Source: Tritrichomonas musculus (lineage: Eukaryota > Parabasalia > Tritrichomonadida > Tritrichomonadidae). From it: DNA of 21,986 nt. How positions within the stretch are numbered: the stretch's first letter is position 1; each line of letters starts with the position of its first letter. Below are positions 8,101 through 15,830 of this stretch, piece by piece. The stretch lies in contig JAPFFF010000476.1 of the NCBI GenBank assembly GCA_039105265.1, positions 1 through 21,986 on the forward strand. The letters are read 5' to 3'. The notes under the pieces were generated by a model. It worked only from the letters and a program-made list of their open reading frames with translations. It did not search any database and was not told where the DNA came from. The translations under genes and the position numbers were made by a program.

Positions 8101-10351
8101 AATAAGTCATATCTAATTCTGTAACTTCTGAATAGGATCTATAATAATCATCATTTGTCATATTCTTCTGGTTGTTGGCTGCCTCAATAAAAAGTTTTTG
8201 GCCAAGGCAATGAAGTAAACAAGCATAATAAAATGGTTGTATTGTAAATGCTTTGTGTTTTACAATTTTATCTAGAACAAAACTAGAAGAAGTATATTTA
8301 TCCCATGTGTAATCATCTTGTTCATTTTTTATATTTCTTGATGAAGATATTTTTGTGAAATAAGCAAAAGAAACAAGAGTTAGTGCATTATTGTTCACTT
8401 CATATTGTTCATTCTCCATTCCCCATTCTTGGAAATGGTGATTATATTCATGATGTGATCCCCAAGCTATTTCTTTACCATTGATAATATTTTCAATGTC
8501 AAGAGCATCAGGAAACCAATTAATTGGAAGAATAGCTGTATTTTTTCCTTTATAAGACAATGCATTTCCTGCTGGAATATAACAATCATAAAGCATATGA
8601 ATGCCTAATGATTTATCTGGTGAACAAGGAAATTGAGAAGAGACACTTGCAACTTTCTCCCAATAAATAGCAACTTTATAAAAGTCAGAGTATGAACGTA
8701 TGGTTACATCTCGTTTTGGCCCAGAAAGAAGAATTCCTCTTTGCCATACTAAAATGTCAAGATAAGGAGCTGAAGAATTCCAGTTTTCTTCAAATTCTTC
8801 TTCTGATGTATATCCTAAAATGAAATGTGGATATCGAACTGCACCTGAAATTTCAATAGTATAAATGCAGGATGCTTGAGTGCTAACATATATAGGACCA
8901 CCAAGAAATGATCCAACATAAAATAAATAATCACTATCAATATGTTCACAAGTTGTTGTTCGATTTGATAATATAAATGTGTTTGCTAGTGCTGGCATTC
9001 GAGGGTAATCTTTGTAATTACCAAGAATAACATTAGATTGGCCATTTTGGAAAACTTGACCAATTGTAATTGACATGTTCTCAATTTTGTTTAGCTCACT
9101 TTCTGCTATTTTAATTGTTATTACTTCTCCAGGAGGGGCATATAATCCCGTTATTGAACATCCTCCATTTATTTGTGATAATGTTATTTTTTTGATTATT
9201 GCTGGCTCATCATCTGAGACATCTCCTAAGTAATTCTTATTTGAGCCAACGTGCTTGTATAATTTTCTTTCATTTTCAACTTTTTTACCCTCATTATATA
9301 AGAATCCATTTTTATCAATTGAGTCATAAGAACCTGATGCAAATGAAGTTGATGATGCTGTAATTAATTGGCTTTCTTGCCTACATTGCTCTTTCTCTTC
9401 TGTAGTTAAAGATTTTGGATTATTATAGGTTGGAATACGATCAGGGCTCAATATATTCTCACTTCTTGCTTCACCAGGTAACTTTCTATCAACTACACCA
9501 AGATATTCGCAATGATATGAAACTTTTCCAAAACTTGGATAAATTTTTTCATAAAGAAAATCTTCAGTTTTAATGCAATCTGATTGAAATTCAGAATTTG
9601 TAATTGAATTCATATATTCAATTTGTTCATTTAGATATTGTTCACTAATGTTATCCTTTTTAGTAATATCAATACTAATATTTTTTGAATGTAAAAAAAT
9701 ATTGGCAGAAGGGATTTGTTTTCCCCATTTATTACATTCAATTGTATATTTGCCACAATCTATTTTTCCAAATCCATAATCATTTTTCAAATTTATTTCA
9801 TTATTACTGAGCTTTTTAAAAAAATGATCAATGAACGTAATATCTTCCTGACAATTAGAATTGTATAGTAAATATATTGGATATTTGTATGAATTAAAAA
9901 AACTGTATATTGTCTGTGGAATCAATGTTTCAATCATCTGGTTGTTGAATGGAATATTATTTGCAATTTTGGCAGCTACATTAGTAATATAACTTAATGA
10001 TAAATTATTTTCGTTAAATGTTGCTCGGTGAGTTGTTGAGTTGGGAAGATAAATTCTATATGTTGGATATGTTGAAATAAGTGATGAATTTGAAACTAAA
10101 TCACAAAACATTTTAGCCTCATTTGAACACTCTGCTGTGAAAAATTGCATATTGGGCAAAAGTTGAGAAGCTTCTTCCCAATATCTTTGTGATGATGATG
10201 TATTATAACCATCATATATCCAAAATTTTATATATGATACTTGGGACTTTCCCCAGTACTGATGATAGTTAGAATTGGTTAATTCAATAATGGATTTTTT
10301 AAGTGTGCATTGATTGCAAGTAGAAAGAATGCAATAAAAGGTTAAAAGCAT
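5171..10351 (-). CDS. M60-like zinc metalloprotease fused to thioredoxin-like modules and a Pmp-like beta-helix, single-pass surface protein
   Basis: 1726 residues. A short hydrophobic leader (1 to about 17) suggests secretion. Residues about 25-130 look like a thioredoxin/PDI fold (YIKFW; the cis-proline segment STYPTYRIY) with the CxxC replaced by YNTS. Residues about 140-235 look like a second one. The M60 region (about 393-760) has GLYAPPGE and the gluzincin motif HEYNH (634-638) with a third ligand Glu651, so it should be active. M60 enzymes act on mucin-type glycoproteins. An F5/8C-like beta-sandwich follows (about 905-1055), then a second likely carbohydrate-binding module (about 1100-1195). 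A TASISQS repeat stalk spans about 1220-1351. A GGAIY/FxxN-type right-handed beta-helix like Pmp proteins covers about 1388-1630. The transmembrane segment is 1677-1700, followed by a basic 26-residue tail. Many N-glycosylation sequons are present. Start: first ATG, followed by the leader. Inferred location: plasma membrane, catalytic part outside. Confidence 0.88.
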   Translation of the reverse strand: MLLTFYCILSTCNQCTLKKSIIELTNSNYHQYWGKSQVSYIKFWIYDGYNTSSSQRYWEEASQLLPNMQFFTAECSNEAKMFCDLVSNSSLISTYPTYRIYLPNSTTHRATFNENNLSLSYITNVAAKIANNIPFNNQMIETLIPQTIYSFFNSYKYPIYLLYNSNCQEDITFIDHFFKKLSNNEINLKNDYGFGKIDCGKYTIECNKWGKQIPSANIFLHSKNISIDITKKDNISEQYLNEQIEYMNSITNSEFQSDCIKTEDFLYEKIYPSFGKVSYHCEYLGVVDRKLPGEARSENILSPDRIPTYNNPKSLTTEEKEQCRQESQLITASSTSFASGSYDSIDKNGFLYNEGKKVENERKLYKHVGSNKNYLGDVSDDEPAIIKKITLSQINGGCSITGLYAPPGEVITIKIAESELNKIENMSITIGQVFQNGQSNVILGNYKDYPRMPALANTFILSNRTTTCEHIDSDYLFYVGSFLGGPIYVSTQASCIYTIEISGAVRYPHFILGYTSEEEFEENWNSSAPYLDILVWQRGILLSGPKRDVTIRSYSDFYKVAIYWEKVASVSSQFPCSPDKSLGIHMLYDCYIPAGNALSYKGKNTAILPINWFPDALDIENIINGKEIAWGSHHEYNHHFQEWGMENEQYEVNNNALTLVSFAYFTKISSSRNIKNEQDDYTWDKYTSSSFVLDKIVKHKAFTIQPFYYACLLHCLGQKLFIEAANNQKNMTNDDYYRSYSEVTELDMTYFFRDLCEIKISDEIVDFIKKKNYKNFVPIASIYQTGVGYAIKGNRNVIETMQPYRIDFNKDFTIDFNSSLIVPKGFSFDIVSVRQPMYGTISMKDKNIYVYSPSPDDRLSGKITFKVKLTKNEDPSFFIDDIDMYLGFENIDHNSSFNSPNVFPKKYFQTSVNEINAKGTLVDCTYSSLPGNEDQFDINNLFDEDDMNIIHSSSINESNPFIIVADLGDTYITNHMTIYGSLQSIYQYQPKDFILYGGIDKDHLEIIKEVTNAPISNRNVPVNFDAISLRYYKLKVTKTYAKTNNYVSYRYIKFGVGLINATVVSLDDEKVMLYNSCHRRCNDSISNCSYNWKKIQKFCTFGHLYVGQGSNNSLAKGTFQFTGTQFGINSYFSSDYESFDLYIDDEKVKIIDIKDTTESGVKTCYLSHILERKKHVIRFESDKRFNIDSFFADIEDELENPIPIETPMPTLVATETPSFTPTASISQSSTASISQSPTASISQSPTASISQSPTASISQSPTASISQSPTASISQSPTASISQSPTASISQSPTASISQSPTASISQSPTASISQSPTASISQSPTASISQSPTASISQSPTASISQSVIASISHTPTVSISQSPTSSVSQQPLQTAQQTPLPPDIIIIDNCTSDDHCDVDNKYNQKVLLQINLSIFTKINHIGNGGVIRAINVGIHITQTTFENCTSNKAGGAIYVSYSFGISNIISFRNLNFIYNKAEFGGAVCIYSNSLNNAVTIQNCTFIGNIANSVKNQIDEFGGSAIYLAIRAGIISSNIFKKNKGLGAILKVFNHFTKKDKEKKSGYFIDNQETVQISNCQFEIDDNSDCCLFFVRGNEGVSYELDNCQFNGSLAEGSHFIDGKSLSNDSPKLVVKKCQFSSDLDDSFNLDLNENFMSVDIEDQVFNKNTKPKKISFKNWKIVVAIAVPIVIILIIIIIIIVIKRRNPNALKEYEMASLTQDLFTNDFN
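6309..6692 (-). repeat. Coding minisatellite, 16 x 24 bp
   Basis: Sixteen copies of a 24-base unit lie in exact register (every 24 bases from 6309 to 6669), each encoding eight residues, TASISQSP in most. Only a few transitions separate copies. Degenerate copies extend on both sides (about 6230-6308 and just beyond 6692). Because the period is a multiple of three, other frames also stay open here; those are shadows. The product is a Ser/Thr-rich, probably O-glycosylated stalk between the enzymatic head and the beta-helix. Confidence 0.95.
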
Positions 10352-10979
10352 GATTGGTCTAAAATATTAATACAATTTTTATTGTGGTTGTTATTCTCAA
10401 TTGAAATTTATTTCAAATTTTGTTAAAAACAGAAAATTAATTTTTTTCATTATTCTTTTGATTTATGTTGTTGAATAAAAGATTATAAATATTTAATATC
10501 TTATTCTTTGATATTAAAGAAGTTTCATATATATAAAATATTGTATTAATCAAGATAATTAAGTTTTAATGCAAAATTTATAAAAATTTAGTATTATCAC
10601 AATAGACTGAATTAGCCATTTTTCAATTGAGATTATATAATGTATCTTTTGAAAATTTTAAAATGCGTAACCATGTTTTTGATTGAATTTGCTTTTTTGA
10701 AAATTGATCAATTCAAGTTTGTAAAATATATAGTATTATGCAATTCAAACGCAGTATCAATTACACATATCATAATTATAATTTAAGTTTAATAAATATA
10801 TAATATTACATTTCCATTTTTGGAAATTTTATTTTAATACTCATCAGTTATCAGCAATATTGCATTTTTGATAATTATATAAAATAAATTTGCGTGATAT
10901 ATGAATATATTAATTTTTACATGTATAAAATTATTAATATACATTTTTTTTCAATGTTTCTCAGAAAAAAAATCATTCA

Positions 10980-11048
10980 GCTTGGGACAAATTGACCTAA
11001 AAGATTTATAAATTTGACCTTATCGTTTTCAAAAAGTTTGTCCCAAGC
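10980..11048. repeat. 69-bp inverted repeat unit with 12-bp perfect arms
   Basis: GCTTGGGACAAA at 10980-10991 is exactly mirrored by TTTGTCCCAAGC at 11037-11048. The interior carries two similar TTGACCT strings. It could be a very small MITE, a hairpin in a transcript, or a regulatory palindrome. There is no clear target-site duplication. Confidence 0.55.
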
Positions 11049-11230
11049 CTTTTGAATCCGACTTTATTCATAATTAAGAATGTAAAGTTTACCATTTTAG
11101 CAATTTAACCTTGGATATCCCAATTTATATATATAAAAGGCATCAATGACTAACGTTGTTCTTCCATGCTTTTAATTTTAATTATAAAATGATTAATTAT
11201 CGTTTTGTCCTCAATATTTGAGAGCAACGA

Positions 11231-11235
11231 TCATT
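11231..11235 (+). promoter_or_regulatory. Initiator-like motif (TCATT) for the pseudokinase gene
   Basis: TCATT matches TCA(+1)Y(T/A), with the A 29 nt before the ATG at 11262. This also fits choosing that ATG rather than an earlier one out of frame. Support is modest because the motif is short. Confidence 0.4.
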
Positions 11236-11261
11236 TCCCATAGAAAAGAAAAATATTATAA

Positions 11262-13271
11262 ATGCTGAGTGTGTTAATAGATTTAGATCAATTTGAAATT
11301 ATAGAGAAAATAGGAGAAGGTCCTTGCAGCGTAGTTTACTCAGTCCAGAAAATAGAAACCAAAGAATATTTTGCAGCAAAAATTTCAAAAAATGAATGCA
11401 AAACATTTCAAGATCAACATTCTTTTTTTCAAGAAATAGCATCATATTCACAAATTCAAGCTCCTTCCCTAATAAAAATGGTTGGATTTAATCTTCGAAA
11501 TTTCCAAGGGGAACCATTTCCAACGATTATTATTGAATATATGCCAAATAGATCATTAAGCGATCTATTAAAAAACGCAGATGATATTCCTTCTTCAAAA
11601 AAATATATAATATTATTAGGCATAGCAGAAGGTATGAAAAATTTACATTCTTCCGGAATAATTCATCGAAATCTAAAGCCAACTAATATTTTACTTGATC
11701 AAAAATTATATCCACATATAAGTGATTTTATTAATTCAAATCTAATTTTTTCATCCATTCTTGAAAATAATGATGAAACATTATCATATTTGGCACCCGA
11801 AATAATTAAAGGGAATCATTACACATTCAAATCCGATGTTTACTCATTTTCAATAATTTCTTATCAATTTTTGACAGGATTGAATCCATTCAATGAATTT
11901 CAAACACAATTAAAACTACGAAACAAGATCGAAGAAGGCTTACAACCAGATTTATCACACATTGATGATGAAAACATTCGATTATTACTATCAAGATGCT
12001 GGTCCAACGATCCAACAGATCGTCATTCATTTGAAGAAATCTTCGATGAACTGAAAAACGAAAAATACAGAAAAACGATGGAAGTTGATGAGGTAGAATT
12101 CCTCGAATATCTGAAATATTTGAACAAGGACTATGAAATTATTGAGATTAAATGCAAGGCAGATCAAGGAGATATTGAATCAATGATAGAATATGCAAAG
12201 ATTCAATTCAATGAAAACAAAGAAGAAAGTGCAAAATATTACAAAATGGCAGCTGATTTAGGAAACACAACATCGATGTTTAATTATGCTTTAATGTTAA
12301 ATGAAGGAAATGGAGTTGCAATCAACAAAGAAGAAAGTGCACGATATTACAAAATGGCAGCCGATGGAGGCAACTATTCAGCTATGTGTAATTATGGTAA
12401 TCTTTTATTCAAAGGAGATGGAATTACAATGAACAAAGAAGAAGCTGTCAGATTGTTTAAAATGGCAGCTGATGAAGGAATCTCTCAAGGAATCAATAAT
12501 TACGCATTTGCGTTATGGAATGGACAAGGAATTAAATCTAATAAAAGTGAAGCATTACGATTATTCAAAATTGCAGCAGATAAAGGACATTCTGAATCAA
12601 AGTCATCATATGGAATGGGATTATTTATGAATAATCCAACTCCAGCAATGAAAGAGGAAGCAATTCGATATTTGAAAATGGCTGCTGATGAAGGAATCAT
12701 TGATGCAATGATTTTTTATGCAAGCATTTGTATGGAAGGAAATGGAATTCAAATTAATAAGGAAGAAGGTGCTCGATATTACAAAATGGCTGCTGATAAA
12801 GGAAATTTGGATGCAATCCATAATTATGCATTCTTGAAATTCAATGGTGAAGGTATTCCAAAGAACAAAGAAGAAGCTATGATAATTCTAAAGAAAGCAG
12901 TCGATAAAGGTCATCTTCAATCAGTTTATGAATATGGATGCCATCTTTATAAAGGAGAGGGAATTCCTACTGATAAAGAAAAAGCTGCCTTTTACTTGAA
13001 ATCAGCAGCTGACAGAGGACATGTTGAAGCAATGTTTGATTATGCATGTATGCTACTTAATGGCGATGGAATACAGGAAGACAAATGTGAAGCTGCTCGC
13101 TACTTCAAAATGGCTGCAGATAGAGGCAATCATAATGCAATGAATAATTATGCTTATATGCTGATGAATGGTTTGGGAGTTCCTGCTAATAAAGAAGAAG
13201 CAAATCGTTATTTAAAGATGTCTGGAAGAAATAAAAACATGACACAGAATAAATCATGCTTAATATTCTAA
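11262..13271 (+). CDS. Predicted pseudokinase (TKL-like) with ten Sel1 repeats and C-terminal CaaX box
   Basis: 669 residues. The kinase domain is about residues 10-266: glycine loop GEGPCSVV (18-25), Lys40, alpha-C Glu58, APE 178-180, DVYSF 192-196. The catalytic loop reads HRN (135-137) instead of HRD, and DFG reads DFI (155-157), so the catalytic aspartate and the DFG glycine are missing while the Mg-binding Asp155 and Lys40 remain. Phosphotransfer is probably lost or very weak; ATP binding may persist. Ten tandem 36-residue Sel1-like units follow (about 300-655), each with the ADxGxxxAMxxYA and GxGIxxNKEEAxRYxKMA pattern; these form a superhelical protein-binding scaffold. The last four residues are CLIF, a CaaX motif whose final Phe is typical of geranylgeranylation, so membrane anchoring is inferred. 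Kinase-Sel1 proteins are an expanded trichomonad family. Role: probably a membrane-tethered signalling adaptor. Confidence 0.9.
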   Translation: MLSVLIDLDQFEIIEKIGEGPCSVVYSVQKIETKEYFAAKISKNECKTFQDQHSFFQEIASYSQIQAPSLIKMVGFNLRNFQGEPFPTIIIEYMPNRSLSDLLKNADDIPSSKKYIILLGIAEGMKNLHSSGIIHRNLKPTNILLDQKLYPHISDFINSNLIFSSILENNDETLSYLAPEIIKGNHYTFKSDVYSFSIISYQFLTGLNPFNEFQTQLKLRNKIEEGLQPDLSHIDDENIRLLLSRCWSNDPTDRHSFEEIFDELKNEKYRKTMEVDEVEFLEYLKYLNKDYEIIEIKCKADQGDIESMIEYAKIQFNENKEESAKYYKMAADLGNTTSMFNYALMLNEGNGVAINKEESARYYKMAADGGNYSAMCNYGNLLFKGDGITMNKEEAVRLFKMAADEGISQGINNYAFALWNGQGIKSNKSEALRLFKIAADKGHSESKSSYGMGLFMNNPTPAMKEEAIRYLKMAADEGIIDAMIFYASICMEGNGIQINKEEGARYYKMAADKGNLDAIHNYAFLKFNGEGIPKNKEEAMIILKKAVDKGHLQSVYEYGCHLYKGEGIPTDKEKAAFYLKSAADRGHVEAMFDYACMLLNGDGIQEDKCEAARYFKMAADRGNHNAMNNYAYMLMNGLGVPANKEEANRYLKMSGRNKNMTQNKSCLIF

Positions 13272-13693
13272 TGTTTATTCAGTATCCAATATAGGTAGAC
13301 TCGAACTTGATTGATGAAAAAAGTCAAGTTAATTGTTCTAAGTCTAAAAGTGTGTGATTAAAAAATCACTGAAATGTACATAAATCCAAAAAGTTGTGAT
13401 GAAAAAGTCGTTAAAATTTTGATAAGTCTAAAAAGTATATCTCAAAAAGTCATTTTTATTTTCTCAAAGTCTAAAATCGTTGTGATGAAAAAGTCACATT
13501 ATTATATCTATGTCTCGAATATATATTTTAAATTTTGGATGAAATACCAAAAAAAGTTCATTTACAATAGTGAATTCAAGGGGAAAAAAGTTTAAGTTTT
13601 GAGTCAATTAAAATAAATGAAGTCAAATAAATTGACAATGTTTACTCAATTTGCTTTAGGTTAGAGAAAAAAAGGTCCAAAATTATTTTCAAT
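13272..13693. other. Convergent intergenic spacer
   Basis: The 422 bases between the ends of two convergent genes contain the degenerate repeat array and otherwise AT-rich sequence. It must hold both 3' ends. The minus-strand gene's stop is TAAA; the kinase stop is TAATG, without the overlap. Confidence 0.5.
13311..13500. repeat. Degenerate short-motif repeats
   Basis: GATGAAAAAGTC (one copy with an extra A) begins at 13313, 13398 and 13484, spaced 85 and 86 bases. AAGTCTAAAA begins at 13340, 13424 and 13467, spaced 84 and 43 bases. This suggests a decayed tandem array with a period near 85 (possibly 43) just after the kinase stop. A 73-codon open frame at 13374-13595 crosses it but looks like low-complexity noise. 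Confidence 0.5.
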
Positions 13694-15013
13694 TTATTTT
13701 GGATTTTTATAAACTGTTCCATAAAATTCAATAGATTTAAACATCAGTTTGTTATCTCTCCAACAATTCATACCAGTTGTTACTATTCTCAAGTATCGAA
13801 ATTGCCTTAATTTTGGATCATCAATGTGAAATGTATGCGATATACTCCATCCATTTATTAAAGTGCAATTTCTTTGCTCATTCAGATTTACCCATTTTTT
13901 ATTGTCATTTGATCCTTGAATTGCCCAATTTTTTGGATGTGCAGCACCTTTATTATTAGGAGATGATAGTATTGTATAATCAGTTGGGGATATCAAATTC
14001 TCTTTGAAATCTATTTTAAGCCAATTTGAGAATTCATTTCTTGAACAAAAATATTTTTCTTGATTATCATAAATCAGAATATTTTCTGGACTAACTTTAT
14101 CATAAAAAATAGATGAAGATGTGATATTTATTTTATCTTTATCCATATTGGCAAAATAATGAATAATTCCAGGATTAAGATCATTATTTTGATTGTAACA
14201 TGTAAATATTTTTTGTTTTGAATTGATTTCATTTTCAATAGATTTGTATCGTTTTTCATTGAATAAAATTAGTTCATTACTCTTCTCATCTTCAAGCCGA
14301 TTTGAAAGACTTTCCCAAATAAAACGCGTTAAATCATTAATATCAAATATTTCAATAAATTTGTGAATACTTTTTGATGATACATTTTTGAAATGAACTG
14401 ATTCATACAAAAAGTAAAATTTTGAATCATCTAAATACAGTTCATTAATAAATTCTAAAAGTTGATCTTCATCATTTAGTTTAAGATTTTCGTTATTTAA
14501 AACATCATTAAGTAGATCAACAGAGAGGCTTTTTAATTGTTCTTTTCGTTTTGAACAAATTTCAAAAAAATGTGATGAAATGAATCTGATTTCTTTTAAG
14601 AGACGTTTATAATATAATTGAGGATATTTTTCGTGCTTTTTAATAAGATTAAAAACATTATCTAGAGTTATTTCGTCTTTTTGGATTTTGAATTCGATAT
14701 GCTTATTTTCAAGGATATTAAAAACTTCTAATATGAATGGGATTTCTTCCTCGGGAATTGAATATTCAGAAAAATTTTGAAGATCAAGAAAATATGAAAA
14801 ATTACCTTTTTCTTTTGTATCAATAATAAAAAAATCAATTGTAGGATCAATTATATGTAATTTGCAAATTTTTGGTGAAATAAGATCAGAAAAAAGTCGA
14901 GTCGTTTTATAATCTTTTCCATTGACAATGAATGTAAAATCTTGTTGATATGTTTGAAGTGGTACATTTGTAATACTTGATTTTTTAAGTTTTATTGTTC
15001 CAAATCCATTCAT
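13694..15013 (-). CDS. BTB-BACK-like protein with C-terminal F5/8 type C (discoidin-like) domain
   Basis: 439 residues from the ATG at 15013. The frame stays open for 23 further codons upstream but has no ATG there, and an initiator-like TCATT lies 18 nt before this start. The N-terminal part (about 18-95) has a BTB-like pattern: DFTFIVNGKDYKT, SDLISPKI, then the FILEVFNILE helix. The middle (about 140-260) resembles BACK: LSVDLLNDVL, LNDEDQLLEFI, a helical segment typical of Cullin-3 adaptors. Residues 278-439 form an F5/8C-like beta-sandwich (WLKIDFKE, PKNWAIQGSND, FRYLRIVTTG, FKSIEFYG). There is no signal peptide or membrane segment, so the domain is cytoplasmic, where it probably recognises a ligand or glycan for a ubiquitin-ligase adaptor; that role is inferred. 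This architecture is highly multicopy in trichomonads. The stop is followed by A, giving TAAA. Confidence 0.85.
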   Translation of the reverse strand: MNGFGTIKLKKSSITNVPLQTYQQDFTFIVNGKDYKTTRLFSDLISPKICKLHIIDPTIDFFIIDTKEKGNFSYFLDLQNFSEYSIPEEEIPFILEVFNILENKHIEFKIQKDEITLDNVFNLIKKHEKYPQLYYKRLLKEIRFISSHFFEICSKRKEQLKSLSVDLLNDVLNNENLKLNDEDQLLEFINELYLDDSKFYFLYESVHFKNVSSKSIHKFIEIFDINDLTRFIWESLSNRLEDEKSNELILFNEKRYKSIENEINSKQKIFTCYNQNNDLNPGIIHYFANMDKDKINITSSSIFYDKVSPENILIYDNQEKYFCSRNEFSNWLKIDFKENLISPTDYTILSSPNNKGAAHPKNWAIQGSNDNKKWVNLNEQRNCTLINGWSISHTFHIDDPKLRQFRYLRIVTTGMNCWRDNKLMFKSIEFYGTVYKNPK

Positions 15014-15028
15014 TGGAATAGTTTTAAT

Positions 15029-15033
15029 AATGA
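15029..15033 (-). promoter_or_regulatory. Initiator-like motif (TCATT) for the BTB-BACK gene
   Basis: On the minus strand TCATT matches TCA(+1)Y(T/A), with the A 18 nt before the ATG at 15013. It is the main reason besides the ATG itself for not extending the coding region further upstream. Confidence 0.4.
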
Positions 15034-15141
15034 TCTGATGATGTATTGAAATTGGGCAGATATTATATGATAACTTTTTCAAAACAATATATTTTGATAT
15101 TTTCAGGTCATACTCAGTTGTTCAAGGTCCCAAGTGATCCT

Positions 15142-15830
15142 TTATCTCGCCATTTTCAGAATCACCTTTAAAATGGCTATTATAATTTGTTGCTGTTTAG
15201 AAATCTGATTATTATTAAAATGACTCAAAACATCAATTTCTTCTTGCTCAGCCTTATGAAAGATTTTCATGAAGACACTCTCCAATGAAGATGTTGAACA
15301 AGTATAATATGAAAATCCACAATTTCCTTCCAATCCCTTTTGCATCTTGATGAAAATAAATCATAGAATTCAATCTTCTCTTTGACAAGGCCGCCTCTGG
15401 AAGTTCATTATTAAAGAACTGATTTGCAAAGCTCTTCTGAATCAATCTGATCGACATTCATTTTTATATCTATTTTATATCCAGTTCCAAACTTTTTAGT
15501 AAAAAATTTTTAACATTTCCTTTGACCATTATTGAAATCAAATCACAAAATTCTTCAGCTTCACTTAATAAATGAGTGCAAAGCATGAACGTTTTACTAC
15601 CTTTATTATTTCAATATCATTTGCATGCAAATTTGCAGTTGGTTCATCTAAAAGGACATTTTTTGAAAGTCCGAAGAAACTCAATGCAATTGCCAATTTA
15701 CGCTTAATTCTTTGATTGGCTTGTCCATCATGTCAATCAGTTCCATTTGTTCTTTGAAATGTTCTCGTGTTGTCAATTCAAAGAACAAATGATTGCTGAA
15801 CTGTGTGAATATTGAATTGCGCAATTCAAA
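15142..15830 (-). pseudogene. ABCA-type ABC transporter, nucleotide-binding domain remnant
   Basis: Read on the minus strand from 15830 downward, pieces in changing frames follow the ABCA ATPase order: ELRNSIFTQ and LTTREHF (Q-loop region, helical subdomain), MMDKPIKELS running into KRKLAIALSFFG (signature helix), NVLLDEPTANLHAND (Walker B and D-loop), then HLLSEAEEFCDLISIMVKGNVK, and finally SSLESVFMKIFHKAEQEE. The SGGQ part of the signature is missing and at least four frame changes or deletions occur. No Walker A is visible: the sequence stops being ABC-like at about 15830, where another gene fragment on the opposite strand begins. Transmembrane parts are absent. It is a truncated, decayed host pseudogene; family assignment is confident. 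Confidence 0.85.

Larger units (their letters stand above)
10352..11261. other. Divergent intergenic region
   Basis: This 910-bp AT-rich region separates the minus-strand M60 gene from the plus-strand kinase gene and must contain both promoters. No open frame of note is present. It holds a 12-bp perfect inverted repeat (described separately) and a TATAAAAGG string at 11132-11140. I found no convincing initiator motif close to the M60 start. Confidence 0.6.

Noticed and set aside
13374-13595. 73-codon open frame as a small gene
   Set aside because: Low-complexity Lys/Ile/Ser composition across a decayed repeat, with no supporting context.
15014-15082. Longer N-terminus for the BTB-BACK gene
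   Set aside because: The extension contains no ATG, and the candidate initiator lies within it, 18 nt before the internal ATG.
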